A stretch of DNA of 64,000 nucleotides from Steinernema hermaphroditum (GCA_030435675.1 CM059622.1:17050001-17114000), one strand, 5' to 3'; counted from the stretch's first letter, positions 1-11,924 are shown. Program-made: numbers and translations. The notes: a model not told the origin generated them from the sequence alone.

Positions 1-162
1 TTTGTGTCTAAGATTGTACATACATCTAAGGGATGTGATTGTTAGTAAAGATGAACCCCACTCGACCGGTCGTTCCTTCCTTCTCAACAATGACGATCAG
101 GATTTTTAACCGTTGGTATTTTGGTGCACTTACTTCACCTAGAAGAAGATCTGGATGATCTT

Positions 163-602
163 CTAGAATATTCCTTTCACGAGCCTCCTCCCAATACTTT
201 TGCATAATTCTAAGGCTGTGCCCACCTGGTTGTCCTTCGACTTCATCTCGCCCGACAGATCGAAGGGCGACTGAAAGTCGGGAAGTCGAAAATTAGAGTC
301 GAAATCGCGTTGCCGATCAGTGTACTGGTACATTCCTTTCGGAACGGTCATTTCATGGCCGGCGGCGTTGAACTACAAGCGCAACTTTTTGCTCTAATTG
401 AATTAATCTCTGAACGCACCGTCAGCGTCGGTTTGCTGAGATCCTCGACATGGCGAACCCGACCGAACGCAAAAGAGCCTCTTTGGTTGCTCATCTCGAA
501 CTCCGGCTCCATCAGCGACTCGTCGGGAAGGCCGCGGAAGCTGACGAAGGCCCGAGATAAGTGGAACAGCAAGGGAAGCAGGGGGAGAAGTGTGGAAAAC
601 AT
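163..602 (-). CDS. candidate small secreted or neuropeptide-like protein (two exons)
   Basis: Modelled as exons 602-420 and 270-163, giving about 96 residues. The start is chosen because it opens a convincing signal peptide (MFSTLLPLLPLLFHLSRA, then an FVS-type cleavage region). After it comes an acidic stretch and the segment QRGSFAFGRVR, where a Gly followed by Arg could make an amidated C-terminus after processing. The donor GTGCGT (419) and acceptor CTTTCAG (271) join in phase 0 and leave the frame open to a stop at 163. I do not recognise the family. FMRFamide peptides end in RFG, and this one does not. The upstream boundary is uncertain and the gene may have more exons. A single basic residue rather than a dibasic site precedes the putative peptide, which weakens the neuropeptide reading. 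Inference only. Confidence 0.3.
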
Positions 603-2102
603 GGAAGTGAAAGTGCGAAATGGGAGCAGATGACCCAGTGGAAGACGCCGCCTGATATCTGCGGTCGCGAGCACAATCACTGACCTCCTTCGGCGTTGAA
701 ATCGAGATGATAGACCGGAGCGAATAATAGAGGTTTCCCAAAATATGCACACAACACTAGAAGTTCTAATGGGAGTCGTAAATTCATCGGGTTCAAAGAA
801 AGGGTTTCGGATGAAGAACTGATTTATGGATGTACAAAAAGGGAGCTTCGCAATTTTTCGCTGTACAGCCCTAATCTCAATGTACTGTTCGGAATATAAA
901 GGCTGACGAGAAAGGAGCATAAACAAGGTGGTTAGCAATAGCAATCATTCATTGTCGTGTTACAGGCCAACAGAACGAGCCAGATATGAAAACAGCTTTC
1001 CAAGGAATCCTCTCGAAGTAACGTCCATCTTCTTGGCCACCTGGAAGCGCTCGGGGTATACCTCTGAGCTTTGTTCGGGAACAGGGATTTCATCGAAATC
1101 ATGTGTCGCTTCGAAGCAATGTCCCGACTCGAAATGGGAGTCGTTCTGTCGAGTCAATCCAGCGATTGAGAGCTTCTTTAAGTCTCTTCTTGAGTTGAAG
1201 GGAATCCTGCGCAAAAAGCGGCTTCGGAGCTTGGGAGTTTCAAAGTGCATCTTGTTTGTTTTTTGACAAGATGCTCAGAAACGCTCCTTATATGGGTAAA
1301 TAAACTGATGCTACTTGGGGGATCGCTCCGCGAAAGGACTCGGCAAGTTTCGAGTTTTGGGTTTGGCTTTTCGCCAAACCTCGGCTCACATTTATCAGTT
1401 CCAACAGCGTCAGTCCTAAGCGAGAGACTCTTCTCCACAATCTCCAAGGGTCGAAAATCACCAAAAGCTGCTATTTCCAATGTCAAATGTGCCACTGAAA
1501 GGCTTTGGCGAGGAAGCGAGTCAATACTTTTACTGTCTTTCTGTTATTCCAGCTTTAAGTTTCCAGTTTCGCGCAGCCCTGCTCCCAGGGTGTGCTCGAT
1601 CCTCGCAGGCACAGATGGGCACCAAATCGTATGACCGGTTGAATCGATGAGTCGATTGGCGATTCGACTCAATCGGCATTCGGTCCTCCCATGGCCTAAA
1701 CATCGTTCTTCGTCGCGAAGGACAACCCTAACAGAACTTCTCTTTTGTGTGCTTCCCTTGGAAATACACATCTAACATCTTTCTACCATATGCCCCATGT
1801 GACCTTTCTTATAATGTGTTTCTGTGCTCAAGTCCTTATGTGGTCTATTCGAAAATTCTAGAAATCTTCTTTACACTTCTATGGTGCAAGCCTCTGACAA
1901 GCGTGCAGGGTTGAAGCGGGTCCTGACGAGATCGAACGTCAAGGCAGAGCTTCAGGACACGACGGCTTCGGTTTTCGCACTACAAGAACAAAAGAGCCCA
2001 TTTGTGAAAAACTGATGCATCTAAGGTTACGCATCTTGCATATACGACACTTGTGCGCAATTCGATGCTAGGAGACTACGTGCGCAAGAAGCATCAGTTT
2101 CA
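603..2102. other. no supportable gene; dispersed repeat sequence
   Basis: Several short open frames lie on both strands but none shows a recognisable domain or a coherent splice structure. The stretch is rich in TCGA-containing words. At 1640-1680 it carries a motif of alternating GATTGGCGATTC and CGATTC words that resembles sequence at 21100-21170 and 55745-55810, so part of it is probably a dispersed repeat. Confidence 0.4.
2097..2102 (+). promoter_or_regulatory. probable trans-splice acceptor of kinase A
   Basis: TTTCAG lies 48 nt before the first in-frame ATG (2151). No upstream coding exon is evident, so a spliced-leader acceptor is the simplest reading. It also argues that the open frame upstream of 2151 is leader, not protein. 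Confidence 0.45.
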
Positions 2103-2150
2103 GTGTCTTATAAAGCTGCTCCATCTCAATTCTTCCGCACACCTACTGCG

Positions 2151-3158
2151 ATGACTCTCCAATACTTGCCGGTCTACGCTCCAGAAGCGTTCTACTGCGC
2201 GCCGCCCGAAGAGCCGGAACCCCTTCCTTCGCAGCTTCTCTTCAACGGAGACGTCTTCCGAATCACCAAACAACTCGGATCAGGTGGTTTCGGCACAGTC
2301 CACACGATGACGAACGCCCGTGGAATGCGGATCGCCGTGAAAACGATCCAGGAGAGCGGAGAAGACGTCCTGAAAGAGGTGGCCATTTGGAGCCAACTCC
2401 GCCACCCCAACATCGTCCAGTTCTTCGAGTACCAGCGTCTCCCGACGCTCCACTTCCTGTTGATGGAACATGCCGCCCACGGAGACCTCTTCACCTTCAT
2501 CAACGACAAACACGCTCAGCTGACGCCCTGGCTCCGGCATCGAATCGTCCGCCAACTCGTCGAAGCCGTCACCTTCATTCACGCCAGCGGATTCGTTCAC
2601 TGCGACATCAAGCCGGAAAACGTCCTTTTCGCCGACCCGAACGTCGTTAAGATCTGCGACTTCGGGCTGGCTAGACCGATCAGTCGCGATGAATACGGTA
2701 GAGAGCTGCAGGACATGTTCGCCCAGGGAACTGTTCACTACTACACGCCAGAGAAGTACTACTGGAGGCCGTCGTTTTCGACAAAAGACGATATTTGGGC
2801 GCTAGGAGTAACGATCCTCAGTATGGCCATCGGTTCCACTCCTTGGATGGAGCCTTCAGAACAAGATCAGGACTTCAAGATCTGGAAGTGCGACCCAATG
2901 TCGAGACCCTGCTACGAACAGCTCTATCGCTCGGATCGCGGCCTCTTCGACCTCATCAGAAACATGCTTCATCCCCAGGAGGGCTTCCGGTGGAACGCCC
3001 TGCAAGTGAGATGGTCTTTATACGTTCAGCAAACCTGTTGGGTACCAGAGCCACCCTGTGTCATCATTCCTACATACGTGGCTCCACAGCAAGGATTTGT
3101 GGAGCTGAAAAGAAAGTGTTTGAAGAGAAAACAGAGAACTGCACTTGTTGTTTACTGA
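2151..3158 (+). CDS. intronless Ser/Thr protein kinase (kinase A)
   Basis: 335 residues from the first ATG after a TTTCAG acceptor. A full kinase fold is visible: glycine loop GSGGFG (43-48), ATP lysine K64 in AVK, alpha-C glutamate near E76, catalytic loop HCDIKPEN (150-157, base D152), and DFG (170-172). The usual APE is replaced by TPEKY, and the DDIWALG helix F motif follows. The catalytic loop has HCD instead of HRD, so the arginine that normally contacts a phosphorylated activation loop is missing. The C-terminus is basic (ELKRKCLKRKQR) and could be a nuclear localisation signal. It is clearly paralogous to the kinase at 18418-19467: same length class, no introns, same HCD, TPEKY and CLKRK features, and long runs of near-identical DNA. 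I cannot assign it to a named kinase group. Substrate is unknown. Confidence 0.9.
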   Translation: MTLQYLPVYAPEAFYCAPPEEPEPLPSQLLFNGDVFRITKQLGSGGFGTVHTMTNARGMRIAVKTIQESGEDVLKEVAIWSQLRHPNIVQFFEYQRLPTLHFLLMEHAAHGDLFTFINDKHAQLTPWLRHRIVRQLVEAVTFIHASGFVHCDIKPENVLFADPNVVKICDFGLARPISRDEYGRELQDMFAQGTVHYYTPEKYYWRPSFSTKDDIWALGVTILSMAIGSTPWMEPSEQDQDFKIWKCDPMSRPCYEQLYRSDRGLFDLIRNMLHPQEGFRWNALQVRWSLYVQQTCWVPEPPCVIIPTYVAPQQGFVELKRKCLKRKQRTALVVY

Positions 3159-3164
3159 AATAAA
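3159..3164 (+). terminator. AATAAA polyadenylation signal abutting the kinase A stop codon
   Basis: AATAAA begins at the base after the TGA stop, so the 3' UTR must be very short. The convergent dog-1 stop is only 70 bp further on. Confidence 0.6.
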
Positions 3165-3228
3165 ACTGTAAACTTCCAAACAATCTATCCTAACCCAGAG
3201 ATCAAACATTTCATACCTGTGTCAACAA

Positions 3229-6200
3229 CTACCCGATCAAAATCGAAGGCACACTTTTCTTGAAAGTCTTCCATTCCGTCGCATCATCTAGTCCCGCTTC
3301 GTTCTTCCTCTCTTCCACTTCCTTCTTCTTGGCGCTCCTATCGCGGTTTTGCATCCTCTCTACGAATTCACCCAGTTCGACTTGGAAATCACTGTACTGA
3401 TCGTAGATCACCAGCTGTTCCTTGACCCATTTTGATATTTTCGCCTGTGGAGCGACAATCGGTCCCTGGCTCCACGAATTTGTCATGAATCGTTCATCGA
3501 CCAGTACGAGGGCGCCCCAGTCGTTCTTGTGTCGAAGACAGCGTCCAAGTGCCTGGTTTAGAGCTCTGTAGGCTTGGGTGGCGTACCATACGTCACCGGG
3601 CAGCGTTTTTATCGGCATTGCGGACTTCGGTTTCGACGATTCGTCATTGTACTTCTTCTTCTCAACGACCTATATTTTCTACATTTTTAAATATTATGGT
3701 AACTTTGAACGCACCAGCTCGTCAACGGCGTTTGGATACGGTATGCCCACGGAAATGACACATCTGGCGCGATCGTCGGTGAAGTCGATGCCTTCAGAAA
3801 CCTTTCCGCGGAAGACGGCGAACATCAGCGCCCCCGTTCCTCTAGGGCCTATGATAACTTTTGGATCTTCTATGGCCCTTTCGTACTGTTCCATCACTCC
3901 GGCTAGTTCGCTTGATCTTCTTGGTTCTTTCAAAATCTCCTGAAGAAACAGTTTCAGTGAGAATAGTGTACATATATTCTGCATACTTTAATCATGCCCA
4001 GCTTCTTCAAAATAACCCTCTCTTCCATGTAGTTCCAAACCTTCTCTAGCAGCCGATAGCTCGGGAAGAAGCAGAGAATTCCCTTCGGTACCGTTTCGCA
4101 CACTGACTTGATAATGGCCGATAATTCCGCTGTGAAACTGTCGTTTTCGTTTATGTTTTTGTATGTGGCGCACAGTCTTCCTCCGTTGGGACCTCTTGGA
4201 ATTACTGAGGCGAAGATCTGCTCTTTTGGAATGACTTGGTCGCCTTCCATCTTGAACTTGAATGTCATTCCGAGTTCGCTCTCAAACGTATCTACAGGTG
4301 TCAGGGTTCCTGAGGCCAAGATCACAGAACGGCAGCCAGAGAATGCGTCGCGGAAGGCCTAAACACAGAGTTTAGGTCAGTTCAGCCATATATTACCTTA
4401 CCAGCGCTGGTATCATGCACCAAAGGCTCACTGTGACTTTGTGCTCTGGCTTAATCGGCTTAAACGCTGCTGCCTTCTTCGGCTCCTTCCATCCGACATC
4501 TTCATCTTCGTCATTGTCAAATGCATTTCCAAATCCTGTCCACGGTGACTGGGACCCAAGAGCTTGACTGATTTTTCCGAATCCACCGCTCTTCCATGAC
4601 GACTGGTATTCCTTCTCAATGCACACAAACGCTCTAAGTGGTTCTGTTAAGAAATCCATTCATGAACAGTATCCTACTTGTAGGTAGTCATGTTGTTAAT
4701 GCCGTTGGCATTCCGGGAATAAAAAGTCATGAAGTAGATGAATTTCTCGAGACAAGCGATCGTGTTTCCGCTTAGTTTATACGCAGACAGGACCTTCGCC
4801 ATGATTTCATCCACAGGAGCACCAGTCTGACTGCTTTTATCGATAGTGCACATGAAACCGCACGATTTCTGAACGATCCCATTTTGCAAGACACATGAAG
4901 TCCAAAATATCTACCGTAATCTGCTCATAGAGTTTGTGCAGCTCCTCATCCTCCTCGCTGACCGGTCCTTCGCCATTCTCCTTTCTCTTGAAGTAGAGCC
5001 CATTCCAGCGGGGATCCTTCAGCGAGTTGGAAAGTGCCGTAAACGACATCGTCTTCGTCTGGCGGCCACCGAACTTTGCGGGGGCGTTTACGACGTCGGA
5101 AGTGACGAATACGAGCCAGTCGTGGAGCTTCTGCACGAAGTTTGTGAGCTGAGAGCGCGGAGTTCAGAAGGAACGGGTGAAAAGCCTACTTGCCACAGCA
5201 ATATGTCGTTCAATTTCGTCCAAAACTTCCGGAATGCCCTCGGCTGCGTCTTCATTGGAATTCGGATTCGGCGAGCGACGCAGGAGCCGCTCATTCGCTT
5301 TCCTGAGGAACATCTTCTTCATGCTGAACTCTTCCATGGCACCTATGATTTCCGCCTCGGTAAAGTCAAAGCTTGCCGCTTGTCGGCATGTATCTTCCAC
5401 ATTGTGTGCTTCGTCGAGAATAACAATTGATTTGTCCATGTGCACATCCGATGAATTCCGAATAATGGGCTCTGAAGCAGAACCTTGATTATTCCATGCT
5501 AAAGCACATCACCCACCCAGGAGGTAGTTGAAGGGACAAAAGATCAGATCAGCATCTTCGCTGAGTACCCTCGTCGCAGCGAAGTATGGGCAAATCGTAG
5601 GAGTCGAGTTGCTCAACGCATCCACGAGGTCTTCAAGATCCCAAACAGTTTCGCCGTGTTTCTCAACGAATCTTCGCATTTCAGGTCCTGCATCTAGTCT
5701 AGCCGCTCTAATGTTCTGTTTGTGCGCACATCCAAGCTGGAAAAGTTCAGATACAATTCTGCATCGGAAGGTTTCAAGACCTACTCCTTCATGCGCAATC
5801 CGCTCTTTACACATTGCTGTGATATCGTGGGACGCCTTGACCTCTGCATGAATGCAGGAGTGCTCACGGCTGGCTAGGATTGTGTGTTTGATAACTCCGG
5901 CGTAGGGGAGACGGGAGAATTCTTTTACGACTTGTCCAATCTGCTTGTGCGTTCTGGTGCCATAGTAGATTCGGATTCGCCTGTAAAGAAAGCATTTAGC
6001 GCGATGTTGAACAACAAATTCTAAAAGTTAGTGATGGAAAGATAGGGTCAGAGCATTCTATCAGAACGTTCCTATTTTTCGAAATAGGTACGTAACTTGA
6101 GTAGCTGACCGAAGCTCAGCAACTCAAGGACCCCGAACATTCTCTTCAGTGTGCCAGCCACTTGCTCATTCTTACGAATGCTGACTTACGGTAAGCAAGT

Positions 6201-6924
6201 GCACTCAACTTCTTCCTTTTTCTTCTCGATTTTCTGCCGCTTAGGCTTCACCTGCGTACCCACAGCAGCATCCACTGACTTGCGTTTCGACACTGGCGAA
6301 ATCACCGTTATATCCTCATCTATGACCTCCTCGATCTCGGAGATTCCTTTCGCACTGAACGTGTAGTCGCTGCTGGTGGGCACCACTTCCGATGATTCCA
6401 ATTCTGACACATCAAGTGGGAAATTCTCCCACTCTTCGTCATCGGGCGGAGGCTTCGGTGGACGAACTCCATGTTTCCGGCAGATGGTCTTCGCATCCTG
6501 ACGCTGCACCTGGTAGTTCTGCAGCCATGCACACACTGAAGAGAGTAGACCGAGTGTTTTGCCTTAAAAGTCAACATGCACGACCGGAAATATCCGTTTG
6601 CAATACCGCTTCCGGTGGGGCTCTCAATCATCGCATTCTGGCAACTCTTCAAGCTCTGCAGAATGCGGAACATCATCAGTTTCTGCGACGGATAAGGCTT
6701 CATTTTCGGTGGCAGCTTCACGTCGATTCCGCTAATTTTCATCTTCTCACACTCGCTCTCCAGCACCACCTTCTTGCGTTTCATGTTCTTATTCCTGAAA
6801 ATCGATATAATTAGCCAAAAAAGTCGAGGAAAAGAGCAAACCTGGCCGATCGGTCAGTTTTCTGGATGAAACCAGCCAGTGTCGACTGTCGCGAGTTCGA
6901 AGTAGACGTAGACGGTTGCTGCAT
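3229..6924 (-). CDS. dog-1: FANCJ/BRIP1-type DEAH helicase, DOG-1 homologue (11 exons)
   Basis: Exons: 6924-6842, 6794-6607, 6562-6190, 5980-5517, 5471-5194, 5148-4915, 4868-4678, 4633-4402, 4358-3987, 3939-3715, 3669-3229. All phases agree and give 1026 residues. Walker A (ESPTGSGKT, K92) spans the exon 2/3 junction. YYGTRTHKQ is motif Ia-like. Four spaced cysteines in exon 4 fit the Fe-S cluster, and CPFNYLL follows. DEAH lies at 389-392, the [10 protein letters not shown] region in exon 10, and motif [11 protein letters not shown] near 919-927. The combination with [28 protein letters not shown] context is FANCJ-specific rather than RTEL1 or DDX11. The family is a 5'-to-3' DNA helicase that unwinds G-quadruplexes and acts in interstrand crosslink repair in the nucleus. 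Intron 5 is GC-AG (donor 5193). The long C-terminal tail of vertebrate FANCJ is absent. Residues 13-20 resemble a PIP box. TTTCCAG at 6975-6969 is a probable trans-splice acceptor 44 nt before the ATG. Confidence 0.93.
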
Positions 6925-8079
6925 CCTGTCTAGAGACGGTTCGAGACTTCCACGAGTCTCGACAGCTTCTGGAAACAAACAAAATTGTTTTGCAAATCAG
7001 CGAAAATTTTGAATTTTCTTTTTTCGCGCGTCTGGCGACCACACACGACGCTTTCGACAGACGAACGAGCAGGGGCTCTGAGGTGGTGGATTTGTGAGTT
7101 TGAGTGGTTTTCCACTGTAGTCCGAAAAGGATTGAAATGCGAGAAAGGTTGCTCTTCATTTGACGCGGGGCAACGTACACTACAAACACTACAGTAGAGA
7201 CGAAAAGAAACGACCACACATGACATCTCCAAAAGATGGACGGTTGAGTCGTTGAATCCTGAATCGAAGTTTTGTCGAGTCCTGTGAGTTTCAAACGTTC
7301 TTCATGTTTGAGGCTTCTAGAGGCCACCCTCAAGACTGTCCTGCTTCGTCATCCCAACCGTCTTCCAGGGGTCCTCACAACGGATAAAACTGCATGGGCC
7401 TTGTCTCAGAATAGGAGTCCACGTTCTACAGTAACCTGAACATGGGCTCGTGTTGTCGTCCATCACAAACGTTTCCTTTTTCACTAGATTCTACAACTTT
7501 GAAAATAACCTGTAATCAGGCATGAATAGAAGCACGGGGAAGATCACACCATCATCGGTAGCTGGTATACGGTAGTGACGACAGAAATTGGTAGAAAAAA
7601 ATGCACTTTAGCCTCACTTCCACCGTAATCCATCGTTTCTTGGTGATCAGAGGAATTACCCTGAAAAGCATGCTCTCCTCACAAGTCCCCCCTTTTTCAG
7701 GGCTGATTTCTAACAAAGCCCATCTTATTTCTCAGGATCACGGTGGATACTTGGCCGTGCACAGATCATGAACGATGACTAATCACCCCCAACTAATATG
7801 TGACGCCAATCCTTAACAACGACGTTGGTCATAGGGTCTGACTGACGTCACTGTCTACAAATCATCCGATATGACCGGTAGTTGTGAAATACAAATATTA
7901 TTTTGGGAAATCTTAGAGCTCCCCCATAGAGAGGGTCTCTCGGTGGCTTATTAGTGCCGATAACAGGAACTTGATTTCAAAAAAAAACAAACCTTAACTT
8001 TTAGGCATACACGTCCAATCCAATGCGCAAAATGTCCTTTGAATCCACATCGAAGCGCTATAATCTGTGTCCAAAAGTT
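6925..8079. other. dog-1 5' region and unassigned sequence
   Basis: The first 45 bp are dog-1 leader up to a TTTCCAG acceptor. The rest should include the dog-1 promoter. Open frames up to 159 codons on the minus strand (6854-7333) overlap the leader and show no domain. No RNA gene or repeat was recognised. Confidence 0.35.
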
Positions 8080-10045
8080 TGTTCCCATGAGCCCAGTCCT
8101 AATTTCCTCACATAAGCTGTGTTGTTTTGAATTTCAGATCCCCCTCGGACTCTTTTCTATGCCTCCGTTCGCCGAATGCTTTGTTTTCACCTCTCTGGGA
8201 AGCGATTAGTCACTCCCTTAAGAAGGGATAATGTTTTGACGCAAATCCTTGATGCTGGTCAGAGCTTCCGACTTCCGTTAATGACTCCAAAACAAGCTCC
8301 TTAGAGCTCTGACTCATTGTTCTAGGGTGTAATTAGTGGAACCATAGGAAGGGAAAGATGAGAGTTTTGGACTCAAATTTTAGGGGTATAGGAGTACAGT
8401 GGAATGGACTTCAGACTATTCCAGACATCTTATAAAGAAGCAGAGATGTCAACTGAGCTGAAGCCGAGTCGGGGCCAGCTTCTGTATGAATTCTGAAAGT
8501 TCACCGAGTCGGCTTCTTTGCAAAGAAGCAAATTTTCTAAATTATTTGGGTGCTTCAATTGAATAACTATTGACCTTCCTCATCCAAGCCTGCCAGGATG
8601 GAGCCATGGGGATCATTTCACGACGGACTAAAAGGCTATGACTCCTATGAAAATCCTACAAAAGTTCCAAAGGTTCGGTAGCCTCAAATTTGGAAATCAT
8701 GCTCCTTATTCCTCAGTTTTCATGAACTATCAAATTCCCTATCAATTGAGGTGAATGTGCTGGCTCCTTGTATCGAAGCCAATCGGCTCCATTCCCCCAC
8801 AGCCCACACTCAATTAGCCAAATTCCCACCACCCAATTAGTTGCCCAGTTGCTCGCCATAAATCAATATGAACACGCATCACTCTTCATCAGCGCGCGCT
8901 CGGCCGCCCCGCTTTGACACCTTCTTGTTCATGCAGACACAAACAACCTCCTCTCACTCCATCTCATTTGCGCCATGTGAGGCATCGGCGGCCACCCGGT
9001 CGCCTTATGTAAGTCCCCGGAAACATGAGCCTTTGATCGCCTGCCTGTTTTAGAATGTAAAGCGCCTCGCTGGCCACCCCAAAGGGCGGCCAATTAGGCG
9101 CACATGCCTAAAACGTAGGTTCCGTTTTTTGTGTTTGTTGTTTTGACTCTTGTTTGTTTAGATCAGTGCAACAACTTTAAATATAAAGGCGCTCCGATCG
9201 CCGGAAATGGTAGCGCTATAAGTAAGTTTATTCGTTGTGATCACCACTAATATGTCATCGAGCCCTTCTCTAAGGGGGAGTTCCAAGATTTCCCATAATT
9301 ATGTCATGTGAACTTGGCTCATTGAGAATAGACAAACGTGAATCGTTTCGGCTATTTTTGAGTGAAATAATTTCGCAGGTACATTTGCTCCATGCCAATA
9401 GAATGCTAAAGCATTATTTACTTCCGTATTCCCTAAAATTTGAGTCCAAATAGTGTACCTTGTAGTTTATGAAAACTGAGGAATAAAGAGGGTGACCTCT
9501 CTAAGAAGTGTCAACCGCCTTGGAGTTGTCCTTGGTACCCCCTTGGAGTAAAATTTGAGCCAATCGAACCTTTGGAACTTTTGATTTTTATAGGAATCGC
9601 GCCTTTTAGTCTACCATGAACTGATCCCTATACCGCTATCTTGGGACGCTTGAATAAAAAATTTCTACAGTCATTCCACTACAGCGCCCAAAGTAGCAAA
9701 AATTGGTTTCTTTGTAATATCGTCTATAAAATCCCTTCCCCTGTACCCCTAAAATTTGAGTCCAAGGTCTTATCTTTCCCTTCTTACGGTGCGACTAATG
9801 ACACCCCAATGGAATGAGTCAAGCTTGGTTTGGAGTTATTAACGGAAGTCGGAGGCTCTGACCAACATCAAGGATTTGCGTCAAGGCATTATCCCTTCTT
9901 AAGGGAGTGACTAATCGCTTCCCAGAGAGATAAAAACAAAGCATTCGGCGAACGGACGCATAGAAAAGAGTCTGAGAGGGGATCTGAAATCCAAAACAAC
10001 ATAGCATATCTAAGGAAATTAGGACTGGGGTCATGGAAACGGCTT
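8080..10045. repeat. foldback element with long inverted arms
   Basis: The arm at about 8080-8735 is repeated as its reverse complement at about 9465-10045, around a spacer of about 730 bp (8736-9464). Anchors: CTTAAGAAGGGATAATG near 8218 against CATTATCCCTTCTTAAGG near 9887; TTCGCCGAATGCTTTG near 8168 against CAAAGCATTCGGCGAA near 9937; TTATTCCTCAGTTTTCAT near 8704 against its complement near 9467. Arms are diverged, with small indels. Each arm also contains a translatable block SGKRLVTPLRRDN (plus at about 8190, minus at about 9930). The spacer holds AT-rich and GC-rich stretches and three CAATTAG words but no gene. This resembles a foldback or large MITE-type transposon, family unknown. 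Exact ends and target-site duplication were not resolved. Confidence 0.7.
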
Positions 10046-10790
10046 TTTAAGGTAGAGGTTTGGAGCTTTTGCACTTTTTTTGAAGAGGAATTTGAAGGGA
10101 CTAGGAACTGCTTACTAGCGTACCAAAATTTTGGTCATACTCATCCTCATTCTTTTTGCCCCTCTTCTAAGTGTGCACACAAAGCACGTCAACTCAGCTG
10201 TGCAGATAGATATTTTCCTTTGAATACTTGTTTTGGTTAGAAATCACTTTTCTGCCGTGTTATTCAAATGCCGTCAGTCAGTGGCCAGGATTTAACTAGA
10301 GATAGATAAACAGCTTTATAATAACAGAATTGCGTCATGCCACTCTCGTCCTAAGAAGTAACTAATGATTTCACAGAATCATGCACAGAAAAACATGCAC
10401 ATAATAGCGTGATGGCGCAATAACAAGTCTGGAAAACAAAGAATTGTAGCCCGATTATAAGAAAAAGCATATAATTAGGCCTTTGGCGAAAACAACAGTG
10501 AATCAGAAAAGGGATTGACAATAGAAAACCCTGGAGAAAATGGAGAAAACAGAAGGTGGTTACATCTGAATAAGCGTTTGAGCCAGAGATGGCGGCTCGG
10601 CTCAGCTGTTCGAGTTGATTTGGTTTGAAGGCAAACCTTTGATTTTTCTTTCTAATCGAGAGATTGGCTTATAATGTGAAATCTTTGGTTTCAGAACAAC
10701 GCTACATAGGTAACGATTGGAAGAGGCCCGCCCCCTCCCAATAAAAGTAGGTTGCATTCCTCATTCAAATTCACTTTTTTTTGCATTTAG
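10046..10790. other. no gene seen
   Basis: AT-rich sequence without long open frames or recognised repeats. It ends in a T-rich tract and GCATTTAG, which is a plausible splice acceptor for the hairpin module that follows. Confidence 0.4.
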
Positions 10791-11032
10791 AACATCGGGA
10801 GTGGGGCCTACTGGGCGACCAGCATTTCACGCTGGTGGGGCCAAGCGCTGTAAGTCCTTTCCCTAGCACTTCCCGGTTCATATGTCTTATTTCAGTGCTC
10901 CACTTCAACAATACGTTGGTGGGCCCCATCAAAGAAGTACGTCTTTTAGATACACGTGGCTTCGGACTAATGTGTCCAATTTCAGAAAACTCAACATTGA
11001 CGATGTGAGGAGGCCGAGGCCCACAAAAAAAT
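10791..11032 (+). ncRNA. hairpin-exon module 1 (candidate spliced structured RNA)
   Basis: Three exon-like segments (10791-10849, 10896-10936, 10986-11032) are separated by 46 and 49 bp intron-like gaps with GTAAGT or GTACGT donors and TTTCAG acceptors. Exon A folds as ACCAGC, loop ATTTCAC, GCTGGT (10818-10836). Exon B folds as CCAC..CAAC, loop, GTTG GTGG (10900-10922). The same arrangement recurs at 11925-12515, 13061-13169 and in part at 14219. Short open frames cross it, but frames are not kept between copies. It could be a non-coding transcript, part of a transposon, or a decayed gene family. Confidence 0.45.
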
Positions 11033-11924
11033 GTGAGTTCTTCTTTCGAGGCCGCGAATCAGTCTTCATACGTGAACGTACAGTATCCTATTCATAATCT
11101 AAGTTTCTATTATCCTTTAAGACTCCCTTTTCGAAAACAGATGAGGGTTTTGACATGATACATTCATGAGCCACTCTGAATTCTCGTGTAAGCCGAACTA
11201 AGAGATCAGTAAATGACATTTTTACTATTTTTCTTATAATACTTAATAAGCCCTCATATCTCCACAACACTCGACAATCAAAATCAAGCAATATTTTGTG
11301 CTACCAACAGTCTGGGGTAGGACTGTACATCCAGAATAGGGCCGCATCGGAGCAAAAAAAGCCGGAAAACCGGAACCGGGTGCATCCCTAATCCAAAAGC
11401 AGTTAATAATCCAGTTGAAATTTTGATAATGATCTTTCTTGGCCCCATTTCCCTTTTCCCTCCAGTTTTGAAATAGGACTTGCGATATGATCATCGGATA
11501 TGGCCATATGTTATTTCGGGTACTTCTCATCCTTATGTCTCAGGTCCTTTGACAATTTGCAAGGGAACCTCCCCAAATAGACGGTAGTGTGACGCTTAGA
11601 GAAAAACCTAGGAAGTCGAGCACACAAAAGCCCATATGCAGACTAGATACAGTAAAACGGGTCCGCGAAATATGAAAAGTTACAGTAGTCGCGACTAGTG
11701 CGTTGAAATTGCCGCTTTTTGTTGTGGTTGTGTGGTCGAGGGGTAGTACTATTTGCGAGCTCTGGTTCAAGATTTAGTCGTAAACTATGGAGGTGTGTCT
11801 GAAGGGTAGCCGGACTGGGATGCTTGGTTAGATCCGAATCGGTAAATCACAGCATGTATCTGAAAGACGATTTATCCCTGATCCTAATCTCCCAAAAATG
11901 AATCAATTCTTATAGAACGAGTAG
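11033..11924. other. no gene seen between hairpin modules
   Basis: A GTGAGTTC donor closes module 1 at 11033. The remainder has only short open frames on the minus strand (up to 95 codons) with no domain. No repeat copy was recognised. Confidence 0.35.
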
